A stretch of 64,000 nt of DNA. Source: Magnetospirillum sp902729445. GTDB lineage: Bacteria > Pseudomonadota > Alphaproteobacteria > Rhodospirillales > Magnetospirillaceae. Under the pieces are notes generated by a model, which was not told the origin of the DNA, ran no database searches, and worked only from the letters and a program-made list of their open reading frames with translations. Position numbers and translations under genes: made by a program. The DNA lies in contig NZ_CACVCE010000004.1 in NCBI RefSeq assembly GCF_902729445.1, positions 1 through 64,000 on the forward strand, given 5' to 3'. This document shows positions 34,375 to 42,748 of this stretch, one piece after another (within the stretch, counting starts at the first letter, position 1; each line of letters starts with the position of its first letter).

Positions 34375-35462
34375 CACCGTCTCCCGTCCCAGATCGCGGT
34401 GGGAATCATCACCTCGCCCTTCATCAACAGGCGCGCGGTGCGCAGAAGTGCTGCGCGCAGCACCTTTTGCCGATCGACCGGGTCCAGTTCCAGCTCGACA
34501 CTGAATTCGCCGGTCGGATGCTCGACGGCGACGGTCTTGACCGAGCCGGCCGGCACCACGGCGATGCCGTCGGCGACGCTGCCGTCCAGCACGCAAGCGG
34601 TGGCCACCGTGACGGCGGCCAGCACGCCGATGGCGTCATGACAGACATGGGGAATGAAACAGCGTGTCGCCACCGCGCCGCCGGCCGTCGGCGGGGCGAT
34701 CAGGCACATTTTCGGGTAGTTCTTCGGCCCGACGTCGCCCAGGCCCATCAACAGGCCGGCCTTCAGGCGAAGCGCCTCGATCCGGGCCTTCAATTCGGTG
34801 TCGGCATTCATCGCCTCGACGCTTTCGGCGCCGGTGCGGCCCATGTCGGCGGCCCTGAACAGCACCATCGGCATGCCGTTGTCGATGCAGGTGACGTCCA
34901 GTCCGTCGATGCTGTCCTTGACCCGGCCGGTCGGCAGCAGGCCCGAACAGACCGAACCGGCGGTATCAAGGAAATTGATGGCGATCGGGGCCGAGGTGCC
35001 GGGCACGCCGTCGATGCGGGCGTCGCCGTCATAGGCGACGCGGCCGTTCGGGGTGCGCACCGTGATGTCGCACTGCATGTCGGTATTCAGCGTCAAGACG
35101 CGAAGCGTGGTGGTGTCGCCTTGCGGCGTGACGATGCCGCGCTCCAAGGCAAAGGGCACGACGGCGGCCAGCATGTTGCCGCAATTGGGGGTGGTGTCGA
35201 CACTGTCCTTGTCGGGCTGCAACTGGGCGAACAGGAAATCCAGATCGACCCCCGGGCGGGTGCTTGGCCGGACGATGCCGACCTTGCTGGTCAGCGGATG
35301 GCCGCCGCCCAACCCGTCGATCTGGCGGGCGTGCGGGCTGCCCATCACCGCCAGCAGCACCTTGTCGCGCAAGGTGACATCCGCCGGCAGGTCGCTTTCC
35401 AGGAAGAAAGGCCCGCGCGAGGTGCCGCCGCGCATGAAGTGACAAGGGATCGGGGTCTGCAT
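34374..35462 (-). CDS. ligU: 4-oxalomesaconate tautomerase LigU/GalD
   Basis: A 362-residue PrpF-family isomerase, the normal length for GalD/LigU. The start MQTPIPCHFMRGGTSRG and NCGNML are diagnostic. Lys60 and Cys94 have the spacing of the pair implicated in proton transfer in SYK-6 LigU. It converts the keto/enol forms of 4-oxalomesaconate so that LigJ can act, serving both the gallate and protocatechuate branches. It is the first gene of the minus-strand lig operon, 107 bp after the LysR gene. Confidence 0.9.
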   Translation of the reverse strand: MQTPIPCHFMRGGTSRGPFFLESDLPADVTLRDKVLLAVMGSPHARQIDGLGGGHPLTSKVGIVRPSTRPGVDLDFLFAQLQPDKDSVDTTPNCGNMLAAVVPFALERGIVTPQGDTTTLRVLTLNTDMQCDITVRTPNGRVAYDGDARIDGVPGTSAPIAINFLDTAGSVCSGLLPTGRVKDSIDGLDVTCIDNGMPMVLFRAADMGRTGAESVEAMNADTELKARIEALRLKAGLLMGLGDVGPKNYPKMCLIAPPTAGGAVATRCFIPHVCHDAIGVLAAVTVATACVLDGSVADGIAVVPAGSVKTVAVEHPTGEFSVELELDPVDRQKVLRAALLRTARLLMKGEVMIPTAIWDGRR

Positions 35463-35506
35463 TCAATCTCTCCCAGGCATCGACCGTGTCATGGTGACAA
35501 AATCCA

Positions 35507-35530
35507 ACGCCCGGACCAAGGCCCGGGCGT
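35507..35530 (-). terminator. Hairpin between lysR and ligU
   Basis: An 8-bp inverted repeat (ACGCCCGG and CCGGGCGT, 8-base loop) lies downstream of the LysR stop and upstream of ligU. On the minus strand it is followed by a short T-containing stretch. It may end the lysR transcript and separate it from the lig operon. Confidence 0.45.
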
Positions 35531-35569
35531 CACTTTTAGCTATAGCAAATTGTTATGGCTTGGGCGTTT

Positions 35570-36457
35570 TCAGCCCATTTCGGTGCGGACCAAATCGCGC
35601 AACAGCGCCATGGCCCGCCGGCCCAGGGGGGTGATCGGCTTGTGCGCCGAAACCGCCAGGAACAAGGTGCTGGTCACCGCCGGCTCGATCAGACGGCGCA
35701 GGCTGAAGCTGCCCGAGCGGCGCCACGCCACCAGGGCGGTCTGGGTCAGCACGGCGCTGCCGTAACCGGCGGCCACCAGATCCAGGATCGACGGGATCGA
35801 CGACACTTCCATCACCACCTTCAGGCGCACCCCGGCCAGGGCGGCCTGGGTCTCCAACAGGCGGCGCATGGCGTGCGAGCGTTCGGGCAGGATCAGCGGG
35901 ATCGACCCCAGTTCCGACCACAGCAGGGTCGGCGGATAATCGCCGGCCGGCACCACCAGGCCCAAGGGCTCGTCCATCAGGGGCGACACCTCGATGGCCG
36001 GGCTGGGCTCGGGATTGTGGACCAGGCCGACATCGACGCGGCCGCCGGCGATCCATTCGGTGACATGGGTCGACAGCCCCTCGACGATGGCCGGGCGGGC
36101 CTTGGGCAGGGTGCGGCGAAAGGCCTCGACCAGCGGCAGGGTCAGGCGCCGCCCGACACTGGGCGGCAGGCCGATGACGATGCGCCCGGCCGGCTCGTCG
36201 CGGGCCGATTCCAGGTCCTCGGCGGCGCGCTCGACCGATTGCAGGATGCCGACCGAATGTTCGAACAATCGCCGCCCGGCCTCGGTCAGGGCGACGCCGC
36301 GGCCGTTGCGGGTCAACAGCGCCACCCGCAGGTCGGTTTCCAGCAGGCGGACCTGGCGGGACAGTGCCGGCTGGGCGATGTCCAGCACCATGGCGGCCTT
36401 GGAAAAGCTGCCCAGCTCGGCGACGCGGACGAAATATTCGAGCTGACGCAGGTTCAT
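35570..36457 (-). CDS. LysR-type regulator upstream of the lig operon
   Basis: A 295-residue standard LysR protein with HTH MNLRQLEYFVRVAELGSFSK and PALSRQVRLLE (residues 1-60) and a substrate domain to the C-terminus. It is of the Nac/CbL-like group in which FSKAAMVLDIAQPALSRQVR is typical. It is the natural candidate to control ligU-pobA, transcribed in the same direction 107 bp downstream. The inducer is unknown, probably protocatechuate, gallate or a ring-fission product. Confidence 0.88.
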   Translation of the reverse strand: MNLRQLEYFVRVAELGSFSKAAMVLDIAQPALSRQVRLLETDLRVALLTRNGRGVALTEAGRRLFEHSVGILQSVERAAEDLESARDEPAGRIVIGLPPSVGRRLTLPLVEAFRRTLPKARPAIVEGLSTHVTEWIAGGRVDVGLVHNPEPSPAIEVSPLMDEPLGLVVPAGDYPPTLLWSELGSIPLILPERSHAMRRLLETQAALAGVRLKVVMEVSSIPSILDLVAAGYGSAVLTQTALVAWRRSGSFSLRRLIEPAVTSTLFLAVSAHKPITPLGRRAMALLRDLVRTEMG

Positions 36458-36466
36458 GCCCGGCGC

Positions 36467-37168
36467 TCAGGCGATCTGGCTGCAGGCCAGCATCGCCTCG
36501 CGTTCGGCGAACCACAGATCGGCATAGCCGCAGGTCCGGTACTCGTTGAAATAGGGGCCGCCGATGGTGTAGTGCAGCAGCGAGATCTGATCGGCCGGCA
36601 CGTCCGGGTCGTAATCCACCAGATGGCCCCAGCGATGGGGAATCTCGCCGATCAGACCGTCATCTTCCAGCCACTTGAACTGGTGCAGTTCCAAGCCGCT
36701 GGCCGTGTTGACATAGTCGGGTGTCAGTGTGGTGCAGCGGGCATTGTTGAACAGCATGACGCTGGACCAGTTCTTCTTCTCGTACTTGGTCTGCACCGCG
36801 CCCAGGAACTTGACGTCCTCGACCGGATGATGCTGGTGCTTGATCACCTGCACCGCGAAGCGATCGTCGGCCAGGGCGAACAATCGGGCGATGTCGTCTT
36901 GCACCAGCATGTCGCAATCGATGAACAGCGACCAGCCCTGATAGCCGGACAAATAGGGGGTCAGGAAGCGCGAGAAGGAAAACTCGGTCGATTGCAGCGG
37001 GTTCCTGGCCCGGGTCATCAGCTGGCCCAATTGCTTCAACGCCACCGGGGTAATGGATACCGGCCGGCTGGCCCGGGTCAGGATCGAATGGGCCAGGACG
37101 TTGAAGGCTACCGTTTCGGCCGGATCGAAGCCGATGAAGACCCGAAGCGGTAGAATCGTCTGATCCAT
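36467..37168 (-). CDS. Glycosyltransferase-like protein with DxD motif
   Basis: A 233-residue protein that begins LPLRVFIGFDPAETVAFNVL and contains FIDCDMLVQDD, a DxD-type nucleotide-sugar/metal site, followed by a VMLFNN segment. This is the pattern of GT8-like or 'conserved hypothetical' nucleotide-sugar transferases. It has no signal peptide and no membrane helix. The acceptor is unknown. It lies 16 bp after the SPOR lipoprotein gene and may be co-transcribed with it. Confidence 0.7.
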   Translation of the reverse strand: MDQTILPLRVFIGFDPAETVAFNVLAHSILTRASRPVSITPVALKQLGQLMTRARNPLQSTEFSFSRFLTPYLSGYQGWSLFIDCDMLVQDDIARLFALADDRFAVQVIKHQHHPVEDVKFLGAVQTKYEKKNWSSVMLFNNARCTTLTPDYVNTASGLELHQFKWLEDDGLIGEIPHRWGHLVDYDPDVPADQISLLHYTIGGPYFNEYRTCGYADLWFAEREAMLACSQIA

Positions 37169-37184
37169 GGCGGCATCTTCCTGG

Positions 37185-38558
37185 TCAATAATTGGCCGGA
37201 TCGCAGGATTGGCGATGCAGCTTCAAGGTCTTGCACAATTTGGCGGCGGCGGCCTTGTTGGCCACCGGGCCTGCGACCACTCGCCAGCGGGCCGGCTTGC
37301 CGGCGGCGGCGACGTTGCGATAGCCGGCGCTCATCTTGCCCAGTTCCTCGGGGAACTTGGCCTTGATGCGTTCCCACACCGCCTGGGCGTCCTCTTCCGA
37401 CTTGGCCGCGGCGAGGTTGATGCCCCAATTCTTGGCCGCCCCGTTGGTGGCGGTGCCCTGGGCCGGGGCCGGGCGGGCGCCGCTGGCGGTGCCGGCCACC
37501 GAATGGGCGCCGATCACCGTTTCGTAATTGCGCTCGATGGCGGCGCGCTCTTTCTGGGCCTCGTCGGCGGTGATCAGGCCGGCGGCGCGCAGCCGTTCCA
37601 GTCGGCCGACCGCCTGGCCGGCCTCCAGCATGTCGCGCGGCGGCAGGGGCGGGTTGTCCAGCCGCTTGGGCTTGTCGGGCAGCAGGGCGTCCAGGATCAC
37701 CGTGCGTTCGGCGGAGTGCTGGGCCGGGGTGATGGCCCGGGTCTCCAGCGTCGCCGTCAGGTCGCGCAGGCGGGTGGCGACGGCGTCTTCCGACGGAATC
37801 GGCCGCTCGAGGCCAGCGGCGCCCGGCTGCAGGGTATAGGGCAGCAACGCGCCGGCATTGGCGGCGCGGCGGCGGGCGAATTCGTCGGCGGTGATCAGGC
37901 CGTCGTCCAGCAGGCGCTTCAGGATGCGGAAGCGGCCGGCCACGTTGGTTTCGGCGTCCGACACCCGGATCGGCATGCCGGTCTGGCCGATCGGGTCCAT
38001 GCCGCCGGCCGACACCATCGGGCGCGGCGCGCCGGGATACAGGGCCTGGGCGCCGTCCATCGACGGCAAGGGCGGCCCGCCGATGGCCGAAGCACCGGGC
38101 GCGCGGCCGGATTCGGCGGCGCTGCGCGGGATGTGGCGGCCGGTGATCTTGTCGATCAGCGCCATGTTGGCGCGCGCCACGTCGATGATCGAGCGCGGCA
38201 TCACCACGCCGCCGTCGCCGGGCGCCATGATCGAACCGGGGGTCTGGGTGGTGATGATCACCTCGTAATACTGGCGGGCCAGGTCATAGCGCCCCATGCC
38301 CTGATAGGCCATGCCGGCGACCACCAGGGCGGTCGCGTCCTTGGGATTGTAGTGCAGAGCCACCATCGCCTGGCGCTCGGCGGTGACGTAATCGCCCCTG
38401 GTCAGCGCGCTCATGGCCCGGTCGGCCGCGCCGGAATTGGCAATTCCGCCCATGGTGTTGTTGGCGCCTTGCGGATCGACGAACGGGGCGCAGGCGGCGA
38501 ACGCCAGCACGACGACCGCCATGGCGGTGGACCGACCCAAACCAGAAAGGGTGCTCAT
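37185..38558 (-). CDS. SPOR-domain lipoprotein with TPR and SHOCT-like motifs
   Basis: A 457-residue exported protein. The N-terminus has a lipoprotein-type signal with a FAACAP lipobox (about residue 24). A TPR-like region follows (about 45-100, YNPKDATALVVAGMAYQGMG). Two SHOCT-like repeats appear: LLDDGLITADEFARRR (about 210-230) and LRAAGLITADEAQKER (about 320-340). The C-terminal 70 residues form a SPOR domain, which binds denuded peptidoglycan at division sites. I chose the ATG at 38558 because it opens directly onto the signal peptide. A role in cell envelope or division is inferred. Confidence 0.78.
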   Translation of the reverse strand: MSTLSGLGRSTAMAVVVLAFAACAPFVDPQGANNTMGGIANSGAADRAMSALTRGDYVTAERQAMVALHYNPKDATALVVAGMAYQGMGRYDLARQYYEVIITTQTPGSIMAPGDGGVVMPRSIIDVARANMALIDKITGRHIPRSAAESGRAPGASAIGGPPLPSMDGAQALYPGAPRPMVSAGGMDPIGQTGMPIRVSDAETNVAGRFRILKRLLDDGLITADEFARRRAANAGALLPYTLQPGAAGLERPIPSEDAVATRLRDLTATLETRAITPAQHSAERTVILDALLPDKPKRLDNPPLPPRDMLEAGQAVGRLERLRAAGLITADEAQKERAAIERNYETVIGAHSVAGTASGARPAPAQGTATNGAAKNWGINLAAAKSEEDAQAVWERIKAKFPEELGKMSAGYRNVAAAGKPARWRVVAGPVANKAAAAKLCKTLKLHRQSCDPANY

Positions 38559-38711
38559 GCGTTGCCCCCGAAACCGCGAACACGAGACGCGAATGTGGGC
38601 GACCTTGCCTGCGATTTTGGGATCGTTCAAGTGCCGCCAACCGATAATGTCATTGGCAAGAATGACCGGAAGCGGTTCATACTTCCTTAATGGCATCGGC
38701 CGGAGGGGGGC

Positions 38712-40217
38712 ATGAGCAGCGGGGAGATCGAGCTCAAGTTGGTCGTCGCAGCCGACGATCTGGCGCGGGTGGCGCGGCTACGGTCCAAACTGGGCGCGCC
38801 GGCGGGGCCGATGCGGTCGATCCATCAGGTCACCACCTATTTCGACACGCCCGAGCGCACCCTGGCGGCGGCCGGCATCGGCTTGCGGGTCCGCAAGGTC
38901 GGCGACGCCCGCATTCAGACCGTCAAGGGGGCGGGGGTGGCGGCCGGCGGGTTGTTCCACCGGCCCGAGTGGGAAACCGCCATCGAGGGCGACCGCCCGC
39001 GCCTGGACCTGGCGGCCGAGGCCGGCCTGGCCGCCTTGGCCGAACCGGGCCTGGAAGACCGCCTGACCGCCTTGTTTCGCACCGACATCCGTCGTCGCCT
39101 GTGCCGGGTCGGCGGCGACGACTGGCAAGCCGAGCTGGCCCTGGACCACGGCAGGGTGGTGGCCGGCGAGCACAGCCAGCCGATCAATGAGATCGAGCTG
39201 GAGCTGATCAAGGGCAGCCCCGGCCATCTGTTCGCCGCCGCCCTGCAGATCGCCCAGCATGTGCCGGTGGGGCTGACCACGCTGACCAAGTCCGATCGCG
39301 GCCATGCCCTGGCGGAAGGCCGCGTGCCGGGTCCGGTCAAGGCCAAGGCGATCGTCTTGAAGGGCAAGCAATCGGTCGGCCAGGCCTTCATGACCATCGC
39401 GCGCAGTTGCCTGCACCAATTGCTGGCCAATCGGCCGGCCCTGCTGGACTCCCGCGATCCCGAGGCGATTCACCAGATGCGGGTGGCGCTGCGCCGCCTG
39501 CGCTCGGCCCTCAAGGTGTTCCGGTCGGCCCTGCCGGCGGCCTGCCCCGAACCGCTGGTGGCCGAGATGCGCTGGCTGCTGGGTGTGCTGGGGCCGGCCC
39601 GCGACGGTGACGTGTTCTTGTCGGAAATCCTGGGGCCGGTGATCGCCGACCATCCGGCCGAGCGCAGCCTGGCCCAGGTCGAGCGCCACTGGCGCGAGGC
39701 GCGCGACCGCGACTTCAAGGCCGCCTGCGAAGCGGTGGCCGATCCGCGCTACACCATGCTGCTGCTGCGCCTGGGCCATTGGATCGAGACGTTGGACTGG
39801 TCCGGGTCCGAAGGCGAACGGGTGGTGGCCTTCGCCCGGCGCACGCTGAACAAGCGGTTGAAACGTCTGGCCAAGGCGGCCGGGCGCTCTTTGCTGGATT
39901 TGTCGGCCGAGCAGCGCCATCAGGTTCGCATCCTGGGCAAGCAACTGCGCTATGGCGGCGATTTCCTGGCCTCGTTGTTCGCTGTGCCGTCCACCCAAGT
40001 CTTCCTGTCGGCATTGTCCGAGCTGCAGGATCATCTGGGGGAGTTGAACGACATCGCGGTGGCGGTGCCGCGCCTGTGCGCCGCCCATCAAAGCGGGCGT
40101 GCCGCCTGGGCCGCCGGCCTGATCGCCGGCTGGCACGAATCACGCCGACCGATCTTGCTGTCCGAGGCCGAGGCGGCATGGCGCCGCCTGCGCAAGCTGG
40201 ATCCGTTCTGGCGGTAG
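38712..40217 (+). CDS. CYTH-CHAD inorganic triphosphatase
   Basis: A 501-residue fusion. The N-terminal CYTH domain begins with the ExExK signature, Glu5-x-Glu7-x-Lys9 in EIELKLVV, and has the IRVRKVGD-type basic strands of the triphosphate tunnel. The C-terminal CHAD domain (about 220-500) contains HQMRVALRRLRSALKVF and EQRHQVRILGKQLRY, histidine-rich helices that bind polyphosphate. The enzyme likely hydrolyses tripolyphosphate (YgiF-like). It is divergent from the SPOR lipoprotein gene and convergent with the response regulator. Confidence 0.9.
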   Translation: MSSGEIELKLVVAADDLARVARLRSKLGAPAGPMRSIHQVTTYFDTPERTLAAAGIGLRVRKVGDARIQTVKGAGVAAGGLFHRPEWETAIEGDRPRLDLAAEAGLAALAEPGLEDRLTALFRTDIRRRLCRVGGDDWQAELALDHGRVVAGEHSQPINEIELELIKGSPGHLFAAALQIAQHVPVGLTTLTKSDRGHALAEGRVPGPVKAKAIVLKGKQSVGQAFMTIARSCLHQLLANRPALLDSRDPEAIHQMRVALRRLRSALKVFRSALPAACPEPLVAEMRWLLGVLGPARDGDVFLSEILGPVIADHPAERSLAQVERHWREARDRDFKAACEAVADPRYTMLLLRLGHWIETLDWSGSEGERVVAFARRTLNKRLKRLAKAAGRSLLDLSAEQRHQVRILGKQLRYGGDFLASLFAVPSTQVFLSALSELQDHLGELNDIAVAVPRLCAAHQSGRAAWAAGLIAGWHESRRPILLSEAEAAWRRLRKLDPFWR

Positions 40218-40281
40218 GGGGATTCGTTCAATTGCGCGGCGGGCGCCGCGGGGATTCGTTCAATTGCGCGGCGGGCGCCGC
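40218..40281. repeat. Exact 32-bp tandem duplication at a gene end
   Basis: Two identical 32-bp units (40218-40249 and 40250-40281) begin GGGGATTCGTTCAATTG and end with the palindromic GCGGCGGGCGCCGC. The second copy encodes the last codons and stop of the response regulator on the minus strand; the first copy is a duplicate lying outside it. Each copy can form a GCGGC/GCCGC hairpin and may act as a bidirectional terminator between the convergent genes. Confidence 0.9.
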
Positions 40282-40709
40282 ACGGCCGAGAACCAATATT
40301 CCTCGACCGAATGAATGGCGCGGAACAACTGGTCCATATCGACCGGCTTGGCGATATAGCCCGAGGCCCCCAGGTCGTAGGACGCAACGATATCGCGCTC
40401 GACATCCGAGGTGGTCAGCACCACCACCGGAATATTGGCGAGAAGCGGATCCTCCTTCATCGCCCGCAGCACCTCGCGGCCGTTCATCTGCGGCATGTTC
40501 AGATCCAACAGGACCAGGTCCGGGGTGGGGGCGTCGGTGAAACGCGGCGCTTCCCGGCGCAGGACCGCCATCGCCTCCTTGCCGTTGATGGCGACCATCG
40601 TGTGGCACAGGAACCGTCCCTCGGCCAGCGCCAGCCGGACCAGATCGACGTCTCCCGGCTCGTCATCGACGATCAGGATGTTGAAACGGGAATCACTGTT
40701 GCTTTGCAT
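40260..40709 (-). CDS. CheY-like response regulator (Rcp1 type)
   Basis: A 149-residue single-domain response regulator with the acidic pair in ILIVDDEPGD (residues 11-20), phosphoacceptor Asp69 in LVLLDLNMPQMNG, Thr/Ser in VVLTTSDVERDI and Lys in YIAKPVD. The extended C-terminus resembles the Rcp1 subgroup that pairs with phytochrome-like kinases. Its cognate kinase is probably the product of the gene ending 4 bp upstream. It has no output domain, so it may act by protein contact. Confidence 0.92.
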   Translation of the reverse strand: MQSNSDSRFNILIVDDEPGDVDLVRLALAEGRFLCHTMVAINGKEAMAVLRREAPRFTDAPTPDLVLLDLNMPQMNGREVLRAMKEDPLLANIPVVVLTTSDVERDIVASYDLGASGYIAKPVDMDQLFRAIHSVEEYWFSAVRRPPRN

Positions 40710-40713
40710 GCGT

Positions 40714-42387
40714 CTACTCCGATCGCACCGGCAGGGCGAAGCGCACGCAGGCGCCGCCGCTGGCCGAGGATTCTATCCACACCCGCCCCCCGGCCGCCTC
40801 GACGATCTTCTTGACCAAGGGAAGTCCGATGCCGGTCCCCGCCTTGCCGTTCTCGGGATTCAGGCGTTCGAACACCCTGAACACCCGCTCGCGGAACTCC
40901 TCGGGGATGCCGGGGCCGCTATCCGATACCGAAAAGATCGCCATGCCGTCTTCTTGGCGGGCCGAGACCTCGATGAGGGGGGCCTGGTCGGGATGGTGAT
41001 GGGTGGCGGCGTTCTCGACCAGGGCGCAGAATATGTCGACCAGGCGGTTCTGGTCGATGATGGCGGGGGGCAGGGGCGTGCGGCGAACCTCTGCGCCGGC
41101 GGCGGCCAGAACCTGATTCAGTCGGACCAGGCTGGAATTCAGCGCCATCTCGCAATCGGCGGGAGAATGGGCCGGCGGCAGCATGCCGACCGCCAGGTAA
41201 AGCTGGACGTCGCGCAACAGCGCGCGCAGGCGGGTGGCGCCATTGACCACATGGCCCAGGGCCTTGGACGCCTCGGTGTTTCCTGACAGGTCCAGCATTT
41301 TCTGCAGGCGGGCGGCAAAGGCCATCTGCAGACGCACCGGCTCTTGCAGATGGTGGGCCAGGACCTCGGTGAATTGTTCCATGTCGCGATTGCGCCGCTC
41401 GAGGTCGTTGCGCGCCGCGATCAATTCTCTCTCGCGCTGGCGCAGGTTGGCCTCGGTCGATTGCTGGCGCAGCGCCAGCATCATCAGCAGCGCCGACCCG
41501 GCCAGCAGCAGCACCGACCCGCCGATGCCGGTGGCCAGGAACAGCGCGTGTTCGTTGGCATGGACCTCGGCCATGGTGATCTGGGGGCGGCTGACGATCA
41601 CCGCCAGCGGGAAATCGACCATCTGGCGGAAGGCGCCGATATGGGCCACCCCGTCCGAGGCGATGGCGCCCTCGACGATGCCTTCGCGCTGGTCCCACAG
41701 CTTGGCGAAATAGGGGGTGTCGGCGATGGATTGGCCCGGCGTGCGGTCGTCGCCGGCGGCGCGGGCCCGCTGGACGCCGTCACGGCCGACCACCACGATG
41801 GCGGCGTCACGGCCCAGATCGATCTGGCGGTAGATGTCGGTGATGTAGTCGGGCGACAGCGACACCACCATCACCCCGGCGAAGGTGCCGTCCGGCTGGT
41901 TCAGCCGCCGCGTCAGCTGGATCGACCATTTGCCCGAGGCGCGGCCCAGCACCGGCTTGCTGACGAACAAACGGCCATCGTCCTGGCCTTGATGGATGGC
42001 GAAATGTTCCCGGTCGCCCAGATGGACCCGGCCGGATATCGGTGCGGTCGAGACCATCAAGAAGCCGTCGGACCCAATGATTCCCACCTGGACCGACAAT
42101 CCCGCCAGGATCGGGCTGCGGGCCACCATCGCCTTCAGGTCGAACCCGGTGGGGTTGTCCTCGTACTCGGCCTTCATGTGGGTGACCACCTGATCCAAGC
42201 CGCGAATGATGCTGTGGGTGTGGGATTCCAGCAGGCGGGAATAATTGGTCAGCTCAAGCAGGAAGGTGGCGGTGTTGAGCGCCTCGGCCCGGCGGTCCTG
42301 GGCCAAAATGGTCAGCCACAGAAGCGCCAGCAGGATCACGCCGAACAGCGGAATGAAAAGGCGCTGTGCGATCCAGGTACGGGTCAT
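40714..42387 (-). CDS. Membrane sensor histidine kinase with periplasmic Cache domain
   Basis: A 557-residue kinase. Membrane helix 1 spans about residues 10-32, followed by a periplasmic double-Cache-like (PDC) domain (FLMVSTAPISGRVHLGDREHF), helix 2 at about 285-312, a short coiled coil, a HisKA-like helix with His in VLAHHLQEPVRLQ, and an HATPase_c domain with FCALVENAATH and GTGIGLPLVKKIVE. The H-box HHLQEP is typical of HWE/phytochrome-like kinases working with Rcp1-type regulators, as the adjacent gene is. The ATG at 42387 was chosen over upstream frames that lack homology. Ligand unknown. Confidence 0.88.
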   Translation of the reverse strand: MTRTWIAQRLFIPLFGVILLALLWLTILAQDRRAEALNTATFLLELTNYSRLLESHTHSIIRGLDQVVTHMKAEYEDNPTGFDLKAMVARSPILAGLSVQVGIIGSDGFLMVSTAPISGRVHLGDREHFAIHQGQDDGRLFVSKPVLGRASGKWSIQLTRRLNQPDGTFAGVMVVSLSPDYITDIYRQIDLGRDAAIVVVGRDGVQRARAAGDDRTPGQSIADTPYFAKLWDQREGIVEGAIASDGVAHIGAFRQMVDFPLAVIVSRPQITMAEVHANEHALFLATGIGGSVLLLAGSALLMMLALRQQSTEANLRQRERELIAARNDLERRNRDMEQFTEVLAHHLQEPVRLQMAFAARLQKMLDLSGNTEASKALGHVVNGATRLRALLRDVQLYLAVGMLPPAHSPADCEMALNSSLVRLNQVLAAAGAEVRRTPLPPAIIDQNRLVDIFCALVENAATHHHPDQAPLIEVSARQEDGMAIFSVSDSGPGIPEEFRERVFRVFERLNPENGKAGTGIGLPLVKKIVEAAGGRVWIESSASGGACVRFALPVRSE

Positions 42388-42655
42388 CACCACGGTCCGT
42401 GCATGTCGGTGCGTTATTCCTGAAAAAGCCCGTCGCCAGACGGAGCGACCCACCACCCCCGCCGCGACTATAGCATAGGGGGGAAGGGCGAAAAGCCCGA
42501 AAGTCGGCCCTTTCAATTCAACCGGCACCACCCGATATGGGAGCTATGGCGGTCGCGGGCGGCGATGCTGCACTGCACCACCCATGGGCTACCCGAAGTG
42601 ATGGGGGGATCAAGGTAACCGAATATTGGTTAATGCGCCATACTGCATTGCAAAA

Positions 42656-42683
42656 CAAGAAAAATCGCATGCGATAGTTCTTG
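42656..42683. promoter_or_regulatory. Nested palindrome upstream of pdhA
   Basis: The gap 42388-42748 contains no gene I can support and is AT-richer next to pdhA. Within it, CAAGAA (42656-42661) and TTCTTG (42678-42683) flank, with equal 2-bp spacers, the perfect 12-bp palindrome ATCGCATGCGAT (42664-42675). The whole 28-bp element is symmetric and lies 65 bp before the pdhA ATG. It is a good candidate operator for control of the pyruvate dehydrogenase operon. It does not resemble the E. coli PdhR site. The binding protein is unknown. Confidence 0.5.
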
Positions 42684-42748
42684 CAAAATAGGTGAGCATC
42701 ATTTACCCATCTTGAAAAATCAGCTCGGTTGACCGGTAGGGAGGACAC

